From assembly GCA_030040455.1 (NCBI GenBank), contig JASHTR010000325.1, forward strand, positions 1-6,996: DNA of 6,996 nt, read 5' to 3'. This document shows, piece after piece, positions 1-5,257 of this stretch; the first letter of the stretch is position 1; every line of letters begins with the position of its first letter. Under the pieces are notes generated by a model, which ran no database searches, was not told the origin of the DNA, and saw nothing but the letters and a program-made list of their open reading frames with translations. The stretch comes from Terriglobia bacterium. Its GTDB lineage: Bacteria; Acidobacteriota; Terriglobia; UBA7540. Made by a program: the position numbers and the translations under genes.

Positions 1-357
1 GCGCTTGCCGTCCTGCTCGCGTGCATCGGAATTTACGGGATCATGGCTTACGCCGTTTCAGGAAGGACAGGCGAGATCGGGATTCGCATGGCCCTCGGTG
101 CCCAGCGACGCCATATTCTCTGGCTCATTCTGCGCGAGTCGTTGCTCCTCGTTCTTATCGGTGTCGCCATCGGGCTGCCTTGTGCATTGGGCGCTGGGAG
201 ATTGATTCGAAGCCTGCTCTTTGGAGTGACTCCTGCCGATCCGCTGACGTTGACTTTCGCAACCGTCCTGATGTTCTCCGTGGCGGCTTTCGCCGGCTAC
301 ATTCCCGCCCGCCGGGCGACGAAAGTAGACCCAATGGTGGCGCTGCGGCACGAATGA
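1..357 (+). CDS. ABC transporter permease, MacB/FtsX type (ADOP-like), C-terminal fragment
   Basis: This is the last 118 codons of a gene that begins before the window. The fragment opens inside a membrane helix (about residues 1-19), followed by the loop motif GEIGIRMALGAQRR (24-37), a second hydrophobic helix (about 39-62), an LLFGVTPADPLT linker and a third helix (about 80-98). It ends in PARRATKVDPMVALRHE. This order is the C-terminal FtsX domain of MacB-like permeases, and the ending closely matches the large ADOP permease family abundant in Acidobacteriota. Such proteins sit in the inner membrane and work with an ATPase to move substrates or couple to periplasmic partners; the substrate cannot be read from this piece. 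The stop is TGA at 355-357. No convincing terminator hairpin follows. Nothing links it functionally to the genes downstream, which are more than 700 bases away. The family call is firm; the subfamily is an inference from the tail motif. Confidence 0.93.
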   Translation, partial: ALAVLLACIGIYGIMAYAVSGRTGEIGIRMALGAQRRHILWLILRESLLLVLIGVAIGLPCALGAGRLIRSLLFGVTPADPLTLTFATVLMFSVAAFAGYIPARRATKVDPMVALRHE

Positions 358-548
358 AGCAGTGGCTAGCGGCAAGAGACAAGAGACGAGATGCAAGCCA
401 GACTATTCAAATAGTTTGATGACGGGGAGAGAAAAGCCGTGGAAAAGCGCGCTGACGGTGGTGTCAGAATTCTCCAAAATGAGCCTGCCTTCGTTGACCC
501 GTCTCGTCCCCTGAAAGCCATCGGATTAATTGGTCACGGATAAAGAGT

Positions 549-872
549 CTGTGTGATAACTTACGCAGCCTGTCATTCCGAGGGCAGCCGAAGGCGACGA
601 GGAATCTCGCAAGTGGCTTGCTTTCAAGGCGAGAGCTCTCCCCATCGCTTCGAAGGTGTGAAGGAATTAGAAGACAAGCAAAAACCTCACGCAAGGCCGA
701 AAAACAAGTTGAAAGTCAAAAGTCAAAGGTTAAAGGACTTCTCCTTATAAACTTTCGACTCTCGACTTTGAACTTTCAACTTGCCTTGGCGTCTTTGCGA
801 GAGGATGTTAATTTCTTCACACCTTCTTCGCTCTGGGTCAGAATGACAGGGCTGAGAACAGTTTTCACACAG
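549..872. repeat. Long imperfect inverted repeat (dispersed-repeat-like element) in an intergenic region
   Basis: The two ends match as reverse complements: CTGTGTGATAACT at 549-561 pairs with AGTTTTCACACAG at 860-872. Immediately inside, CCTGTCATTC at 569-578 pairs with GAATGACAGG at 841-850. Further in, GCTTCGAAGGTGTGAAGGAA (from 647) pairs with the stretch 808-831, and CAAGTTGAAAGTCAAAAGTC at 705-724 pairs with GACTTTGAACTTTCAACTTG at 764-783 around a central AT-rich loop. The left arm is longer than the right, mainly because of extra sequence at about 585-646. No long ORF with a recognisable product lies inside. The 'TGTCATTCCGAG..CGAGGAATCT' wording resembles high-copy palindromic intergenic repeats that I associate with acidobacterial genomes. 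As RNA or single-stranded DNA it could fold into a long branched hairpin. Whether it is mobile, structural or a relic is unknown. Confidence 0.7.
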
Positions 873-1020
873 TCGCTCTAAAGCCGTGCTTCGCTTTTGG
901 CAGTGACCCATCAGCCAGTCCTCCTCCATCGAGCTCGTAATGGTCGGCTTCCGGAAGTTTGAGAAACGCCTCCAAGAACTCTGCGAAGCCGGATGAAATC
1001 GGTCATGATCCAAACAGTCC

Positions 1021-1047
1021 TTGATCTTTGGTCACCGCTGCTATACT
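1021..1047 (+). promoter_or_regulatory. Weak candidate sigma-70-type promoter upstream of the radical SAM gene
   Basis: TTGATC at 1021-1026 could serve as a -35 box and TATACT at 1042-1047 as a -10 box. The 15-base spacer is shorter than the usual 16-18. It would start transcription about 25-30 bases before the TTG start at 1081 and so leave a short leader holding the Shine-Dalgarno sequence. The position is suitable, but the match is only moderate and this is inference. Confidence 0.27.
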
Positions 1048-1066
1048 GGAAATTGCTTAAGCAAGC

Positions 1067-1073
1067 GGAGAGG
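1067..1073 (+). promoter_or_regulatory. Ribosome binding site fixing the TTG start of the radical SAM gene
   Basis: GGAGAGG lies 7 bases before TTG 1081. It is the only good Shine-Dalgarno sequence near the 5' end of this frame. It favours TTG 1081 over the upstream in-frame TTG at 1021, and the protein then begins MNVLLISTYELG, a typical first beta-strand of a B12-binding-like Rossmann domain. Confidence 0.7.
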
Positions 1074-1080
1074 CTCTGCT

Positions 1081-2457
1081 TTGAACGTTCTGTTGATTTC
1101 CACCTACGAATTGGGGCATCAGCCGTTTGGTCTCGCTTCACCTGCGGCATGGCTGAGGCAGGCGGGGATTACCGTCGCCTGCCTGGACCTTTCGCGGGAA
1201 GCGCTCCGCGAAGACGCGGTGCGAGAGGCGGATTTTATTGCCTTTTATGTGCCGATGCACACGGCAACCCGGCTGGCGGTGGAAGCATTGCTGGGTATCC
1301 GGAAATTGAACCCTACCGCCCACCTTTGTTTCTACGGCCTCTATGCTCCCGTCAACGAGAGTTATCTCCGCAAGCTCGGCGCGCAAACCATTTTGGGCGG
1401 AGAGTTCGAGGAAGCCTTACTCAACGCAGTGAAGCGAGTGCGCCAAGGCCAGCTCGAACAGGTTGACCCTGCTATTTCTCTTGCCCGGCTGAAATTTGCC
1501 ACTCCGGACCGCCGTGGCCTGCCCGCTCTTGCGCGCTACGCCCGCCTGGAGCATCCCGATGGCAACCAGCGCGTGGTTGGCTACACGGAGGCCAGCCGAG
1601 GATGCAAGCACTTGTGCCGGCACTGCCCTGTCGTTCCCGTCTATCAGGGCCGGTTCCGGATCGTCCCGCCGGAAGTTGTTTTGGAAGATATCCGCCAGCA
1701 GGTGGTGGCGGGCGCGGAGCACATCACTTTCGGCGATCCGGACTTCTTCAACGGCATCCGCCATGCCCTGCGGATCGTCACAGCACTGCATCGTGAATTT
1801 CCGAATTTGACTTATGATGTCACGATAAAGGTTGAACACCTACTGAAGCATTCCGTGCATTTGTCGATGCTTCGTGAGACCGGATGCCTGTTTGTCACCA
1901 CCGCCGTCGAATCCGTAGACGACCGCATTCTGGCGATTCTTGAAAAAGGGCACACCGATGGGGACTTCGTGCGGGTGGTCAATTTATTTCGCGAGACGGG
2001 CCTGACGTTGTGTCCCACTTTTGTTGCCTTTACCCCGTGGACCAGTGTCGAAGGTTACTGCGAATTGCTGGATGCCATCGAGCAGCGCGGCTTGGTGGAG
2101 AACGTCGCTTCCGTTCAGCTCGGTTTAAGGCTGCTCATCCCGGCTGGATCGCGGCTGCTTGAGCTGGAACAAGTTCGAGAAATAGTGGCCCCGTTCGACG
2201 AGGCCGGGTTGGTTTATCCCTGGAAGCACAGCGACCCGCGTGTGGAGGCTCTCTATGCGCGGGTCCAGGAGGCAATCCGGCAAGGTTTAAAAGAGAAAAG
2301 AACACGCGCAGAAATCTTCCAGAGTGTTTCTTCTGTTGCGCATGAGTCGGCAGGCTTGCCTGGCTCGGAAGTGGTGGCAAAAAACGCACACGCAGCCATT
2401 CCCTGCCTCACCGAGCCGTGGTATTGCTGCGCAGAACCTGTGGGGGAGCTATTGTGA
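1081..2457 (+). CDS. CUAEP/CCAEP-tail radical SAM protein (cysteine form)
   Basis: This is a 458-residue protein starting at TTG 1081; the frame stays open back to 1021, but that extension has no ribosome site. Residues 1 to about 140 look like a B12-binding-type Rossmann domain (MNVLLISTYELGHQPFG at the start, a GGEFEEAL motif at its end). A classic B12-coordinating DxHxxG motif is not evident. The radical SAM core follows: TEASRGCKHLCRHCP holds Cys175, Cys179 and Cys182 in a CX3CX2C pattern that binds the 4Fe-4S cluster used to cleave S-adenosylmethionine. GDPDFFNG (around 218-225) and TAVES (274-278) are typical barrel strands. The C terminus is EPWYCCAEPVGELL, with Cys449-Cys450-Ala-Glu-Pro. 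This is the hallmark of the family annotated as CUAEP/CCAEP-tail radical SAM (seleno)protein, where some members carry selenocysteine at the second position; here both codons are TGC. The reaction and substrate are not known. It is followed after 14 bases by a DUF169 gene, so an operon is likely. The family call is strong; the cellular role is unknown. Confidence 0.94.
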   Translation: MNVLLISTYELGHQPFGLASPAAWLRQAGITVACLDLSREALREDAVREADFIAFYVPMHTATRLAVEALLGIRKLNPTAHLCFYGLYAPVNESYLRKLGAQTILGGEFEEALLNAVKRVRQGQLEQVDPAISLARLKFATPDRRGLPALARYARLEHPDGNQRVVGYTEASRGCKHLCRHCPVVPVYQGRFRIVPPEVVLEDIRQQVVAGAEHITFGDPDFFNGIRHALRIVTALHREFPNLTYDVTIKVEHLLKHSVHLSMLRETGCLFVTTAVESVDDRILAILEKGHTDGDFVRVVNLFRETGLTLCPTFVAFTPWTSVEGYCELLDAIEQRGLVENVASVQLGLRLLIPAGSRLLELEQVREIVAPFDEAGLVYPWKHSDPRVEALYARVQEAIRQGLKEKRTRAEIFQSVSSVAHESAGLPGSEVVAKNAHAAIPCLTEPWYCCAEPVGELL

Positions 2458-2471
2458 AAGGAGAACTTCAA

Positions 2472-3191
2472 ATGGATTATGCCAGCATTGCTAAACTTCT
2501 CATGGAGAGCTTGAGTCTGACGCGCCCGCCCATTGGGCTCGCATTCTTGCTATCACCGCCAGAAGGCGTTCGCCACTATTCTCAGGCTGTGCCCAGCGCC
2601 TGCACTTTCTGGAAGGCGGCTGAGAGCACCCTTTTCTATGCGACGGCTGAGGATCATTACAATTGCCCCATCGGGGCCATTACGCAGGGATTTAATCCGC
2701 CTCCGGAAGTGATGGAGCAGGGCATGGCATTGATCGGGCAAATGGGCAAGATCCGATATTTTGACGCGGCGGAAGTTGGCAACGTCCCCACGGTGAAAAA
2801 ATCCCACCAGGTAATTGTTTACGGCCCTTTGACGAGCTTCAATGGCATCGAGCCTGACCTGGCCTTGATGATCTGCTCGCCGTTTCAGGCCATGCTATTG
2901 TCCGAAGCGGTGGGCGCAATGGTATGGCGAGGCGCGGGAAAAGAAACACATCTGTTTGGACGGCCCGCGTGCGCGGTGATCCCCAGCGCCTTGAAAGATG
3001 GCGCTGCCTCCGCGAGTCTTGGGTGCATGGGAGCCCGCACCTTTGCCGACATTCAGGAAAGTGAATTGTTGGTTGCCATCCCTTCGAATTGCCTGGCCGA
3101 GGCGGGACAAAAGCTTGCGGTGATCCTCGGCGCCAACAGGGAAATGAGAAACTTTTACGCGACGAATAAGTCCCGGTTTGCAGCCGTATAA
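2472..3191 (+). CDS. DUF169 domain-containing protein
   Basis: This is a 239-residue protein of the uncharacterised DUF169 family, found in bacteria and archaea. Recognition rests on the N-terminal 'LSLTRPPIGLAFL' segment, the Cys-containing SACTFWKA and DHYNCPIGA motifs (Cys44, Cys65), the central VYGPL..FNGIEPDLALMICSPFQ stretch (Cys135) and the late GRPACAVIP and LGCMGAR motifs (Cys167, Cys185). There is no signal peptide or membrane helix, so it should be cytoplasmic. ATG 2472 is chosen because AAAGGAG at 2457-2463 lies 8 bases upstream; the frame is open further upstream, but that part overlaps the radical SAM gene. The gap to the previous stop is only 14 bases, which points to co-transcription and a shared pathway. 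The repeated Cys residues could bind metal or a cofactor, or handle a thiol chemistry linked to the CCAEP tail of its neighbour; this is inference. The family has no established biochemical function that I know of. Confidence 0.92.
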   Translation: MDYASIAKLLMESLSLTRPPIGLAFLLSPPEGVRHYSQAVPSACTFWKAAESTLFYATAEDHYNCPIGAITQGFNPPPEVMEQGMALIGQMGKIRYFDAAEVGNVPTVKKSHQVIVYGPLTSFNGIEPDLALMICSPFQAMLLSEAVGAMVWRGAGKETHLFGRPACAVIPSALKDGAASASLGCMGARTFADIQESELLVAIPSNCLAEAGQKLAVILGANREMRNFYATNKSRFAAV

Positions 3192-3233
3192 CCGGAAGAG
3201 TCCGTTGAAAACCAGGTCACGAGGAGATGGAGC

Positions 3234-3491
3234 ATGGCCTCCCCGAAAGAATATGTGGGAATCAGCAGAAATACGCTGGAGTGCCTCAAGAAGGACCTTC
3301 AGTCGATGGGGATCACGCCGCCGGCAGGAGATAACGGCACGATTGAGTATCAGGGTGTCCAGCTTTCTGTCACCTATACTGAAGCCGCGGAAAAACTCTC
3401 CATTGGGATTCTTAACCGGCCCTCCTTTGTGCCCGAAAGCCTGGTTTGGCAACTTCTCGACGCGCGCGTTCAGAAATGCGTGGGGAAGTAG
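3234..3491 (+). CDS. Small conserved-looking hypothetical protein, third gene of the radical SAM operon
   Basis: This is an 85-residue protein that I do not recognise. AGGAG at 3222-3226 stands 7 bases before ATG 3234, and the gene follows the DUF169 gene by 42 bases on the same strand, so it probably belongs to the same transcript. The predicted layout is an N-terminal helix (about 10-25, NTLECLKKDLQSMG), two or three beta-strands (about 37-61, GTIEYQGVQLSVTYT and EKLSIGILNRP), and a C-terminal helix (about 66-80, PESLVWQLLDARVQ). There are two cysteines, Cys17 and Cys82. It has no membrane helix or signal peptide, and looks like a compact alpha/beta cytoplasmic protein. Being small and next to a radical SAM enzyme, it could be a partner, a chaperone or a substrate, but the sequence does not show the leader-plus-core layout of known modified peptides. 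It is probably a real gene; its function is unknown. Confidence 0.74.
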   Translation: MASPKEYVGISRNTLECLKKDLQSMGITPPAGDNGTIEYQGVQLSVTYTEAAEKLSIGILNRPSFVPESLVWQLLDARVQKCVGK

Positions 3492-3492
3492 C

Positions 3493-3503
3493 CCAGGATG
3501 CCA
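3493..3503 (+). repeat. 11-base direct repeat, left copy, outside the IS66 genes
   Basis: CCAGGATGCCA begins just after the stop codon of the 85-residue gene and recurs exactly at 6484-6494, just after the tnpC stop. The left copy lies 113 bases outside the presumed left end, so the pair is not a normal 8-base IS66 target duplication. Confidence 0.4.
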
Positions 3504-3616
3504 TTTTTCACTATTCTTTCAGGGATACTTCTGCGCCCGGGGTAGCGAGCGCTTGTTCTTGCCGTAGGTTTTCCTCTTCACAAACCCGCGACGAATCCGC
3601 TTTTCGAATGTATGCG

Positions 3617-3640
3617 GTAAGCGGGGTACATCTTCCGTAG
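3617..3640 (+). repeat. Left terminal inverted repeat of the IS66 element
   Basis: The sequence starts GTAAGCGGGGTACATCTTCC. IS66-family ends characteristically begin GTAA, often GTAAGCG, and lie a few tens of bases before tnpA, as here. The exact inner border cannot be set because no right end is available for comparison. Confidence 0.65.
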
Positions 3641-3667
3641 TCTCGCTGTGCTCGATACGCTGGGGGC

Positions 3668-4009
3668 ATGGACATCCAAGGGATAGTCTGGCCACAGCGT
3701 CGGGTGTCTGCGACCCAGCGGCTGGAGATGGTCGAGCAATTCCGGCGTAGGGGTCTCACGCGCGCCGCGTTTTCCCAACAATACGGAATCGCATTGGCCA
3801 CGTTGAACTGGTGGCTGACAAAAGCCAAACGTGCTGCGAGTCGGCCAGCGCCCGTGGTATTCCGGGAGGTCAAGCTGGCGCCCTTGCCGACGACTCCATC
3901 CAATCCATGGGCTATGGAAGTCGTCGCTCTCTCAGGTCTGACCGTCCGTTGCCGCGAGCCTCTTCCCGCCAAGGTCGTGAACCGGTTGCTGCGAGGGACC
4001 CGACGCTGA
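3668..4009 (+). CDS. tnpA: IS66 family accessory protein TnpA
   Basis: This is a 113-residue protein, the first gene of the IS66 operon. Residues about 14-50 (SATQRLEMVEQFRRRGLTRAAF..YGIALATLNWW) form a helix-turn-helix of the kind seen in IS66 TnpA, with the recognition helix near 'ALATLNWWLTKAK'. The C-terminal part (about 80-113) ends in a short beta/alpha segment with GLTVRCREPLPAKVVNRLLRG, also typical. Its expected role is DNA binding in support of TnpC; the precise role in this family is not settled. ATG 3668 is preceded by GGGGG at 3662-3666, a modest ribosome site. Its TGA stop (4007-4009) overlaps the probable start of tnpB, which suggests translational coupling. Length and motifs look intact. 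Confidence 0.9.
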   Translation: MDIQGIVWPQRRVSATQRLEMVEQFRRRGLTRAAFSQQYGIALATLNWWLTKAKRAASRPAPVVFREVKLAPLPTTPSNPWAMEVVALSGLTVRCREPLPAKVVNRLLRGTRR

Positions 4010-4338
4010 GCATTTCGCCGGCCACGCGTGTGTTCGTAGCACTGAATCCGGTGGATATGAGGCTCGGCTTCAATGGTCTGTACGCGCTGACTCAAACCGT
4101 CCTCAACCAGGAAGTCCTCAGTGGGCATTTGTTCGTTTTCACCAACAAGCGACGAAACAGGATCCGGCTTTTGTTTTGGGATGGCTCGGGCCTATGGCTT
4201 TGTGCGAAGCGTTTAGAAAGGGGCACTTTCGGGTGGCCAGCGGGCGAGGGCGCCAGCCTCGGGTTGCGCCCCGAGGAACTGCAACTGCTGCTGTACGGAA
4301 TAGAGGGTACGCCCCGCCGGCACTGGTACCGGACATGA
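4006..4338 (+). CDS. tnpB: IS66 family accessory protein TnpB (IS66 Orf2)
   Basis: The frame encodes about 110 residues starting LSISPATRVFVALNPVDMRLGF, followed by FNGLYALTQTVL, SGHLFVFTNKRRNRIRLLFWD and GSGLWLCAKRLERGTFGWP. These are the diagnostic motifs of IS66 TnpB/Orf2, so identity is certain. The start is odd: the family usually begins 'Met-(I/L)-S-(L/I)-(S/P)' in an ATGA overlap with tnpA, but here the matching codon at 4006 is CTG within CTGA. Either CTG is used, translation is reinitiated from the tnpA stop, or the start has mutated and the next possible start is GTG 4030, which would lose eight residues of the conserved N terminus. TnpB is required for transposition in well-studied IS66 members, but its biochemical role is unclear. 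The stop is TGA at 4336-4338, 54 bases before the passenger gene; those bases hold nothing I can identify. Confidence 0.91.
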   Translation: MSISPATRVFVALNPVDMRLGFNGLYALTQTVLNQEVLSGHLFVFTNKRRNRIRLLFWDGSGLWLCAKRLERGTFGWPAGEGASLGLRPEELQLLLYGIEGTPRRHWYRT

Positions 4339-4392
4339 CCTTCCTTCACTTTTTGCTGGACTCCATGATGCACTTCCGTCACAATCTTCACC

Positions 4393-5257
4393 ATGAGCGA
4401 AATGCTCGTGCAAGGACGCCGGGTGGCAGGAGAAGAGATTCTGAACATCCGCCGTTTGATTTCAGATCATCCGGACTGGAGCCGACGGCGGATTTCGGAA
4501 GCCCTGTGTGCGGAATGGAACTGGCGAAGTAGCAACGGGCGGCTCAAGGACATGGCGACGCGCGCCCTGCTGGTGAAGCTCGAGGCGCGTGGGTTGATCG
4601 AGTTGCCGGCGCCTGCCCTCGAAACGTATGCCAAGCCGGAAATTGTCTGGGCAGAACTGGGACTCGACGCCGGTAATCGGGGCACTCCAGCAAGTCGGTC
4701 CCTTGACGGTGCGAGAGGTCAGCACGGAGGCCACGGCAAAAATCCGGTTTGCCGCGGCCCTGGCCGAGTTCCACTACCTGGGCTATCGCGGCACGGTGGG
4801 AGAGAATCTCCAGTACATGGTCACGAGCGAATCTGGCCGACTGCTGGCCTGCCTGCTGTTGGGTTCCGCTGCCTGGAAGTGCAAACCGCGCGACCGTTTC
4901 ATCGGTTGGAATCTGGAACAGAGGCAGCGGAATCTGCACCTGCTCACCGGCAACAGCCGTTTCCTCATCCTGCCGTTTGTGCAGGTGCCTCACTTGGCCA
5001 GTTGGGTTCTGGGCCGGGTGCTGCGCTACCTTTCAGCGGACTGGCAGACTAAATATGGCCATCCCATCCTGCTGGTCGAAACCTTCGTCGAACGCGAGCG
5101 TTTCGCAGGCACATGCTACAAAGCGGCCAACTGGCTCCCCCTCGGATCAACGGCCGGGCGCAGTCGCCAGGACCGCCGGCACACGCTTCAGGTTCCCGTC
5201 AAAGATGTTTATGTCTACCCGCTGGTCCGCAGATTCCGCGAGGGACTCTCGGCGTGA
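4393..5257 (+). pseudogene. DUF4338 (DruA-like) passenger protein of IS66, broken by a +1 frameshift
   Basis: Two frames together give one DUF4338 protein. Frame A runs from ATG 4393 (MSEMLVQGRRVAGEEILNIR.., DHPDWSRRRISEALCAEWNW.., RLKDMATRALLVKLEARGLIELP) and matches the family's N-terminal winged-helix-like part up to about 4610. Frame B, open only after the stop at 4595-4597, carries the rest: WDSTPVIGALQQVGPLTVREVS, then FHYLGYRGTVGENLQYMV (from 4769), LLGSAAWKCKPRDRFIGW, NSRFLILPFVQVPHLASWVL, KYGHPILLVETFVERERFAGTCY and VKDVYVYPLVRRFR, ending at TGA 5255-5257. The span is 865 bases, which is 288 codons plus one, so one extra base lies at about 4598-4640. A complete protein would have about 287 residues. 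DUF4338 is the domain of DruA in the Druantia anti-phage system, and homologues also occur inside IS66 elements; the molecular function is unknown. The end overlaps the GTG start of tnpC in GTGA, so the gene belongs to the transposon operon. A sequencing error or programmed +1 shift are alternatives to decay. Confidence 0.88.

Noticed and set aside
464..694. 76-residue minus-strand ORF and overlapping short plus-strand ORFs at 553-881
   Set aside because: They fall in the palindromic repeat region, have no ribosome sites and show no domain likeness.
1021..1080. 20-residue N-terminal extension of the radical SAM protein from TTG 1021
   Set aside because: There is no ribosome site before 1021, the extension does not resemble the family start, and GGAGAGG sits 7 bases before TTG 1081.
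2455..2457. The TGA ending the radical SAM gene as a selenocysteine codon
   Set aside because: The CCAEP motif is already encoded upstream with two TGC codons, and the TGA is followed directly by the ribosome site and start of the DUF169 gene.
2895..3452. 185-residue ORF on the minus strand
   Set aside because: It is antisense to the DUF169 gene and the 85-residue gene, both of which have ribosome sites and, for DUF169, family motifs. No domain was recognised in the antisense product.
4618..5052. Continuation of the first DUF4338 frame beyond the frameshift
   Set aside because: The frame is open but the sequence becomes Gly/Arg/Pro-rich and loses family likeness, while the next frame carries the conserved motifs.
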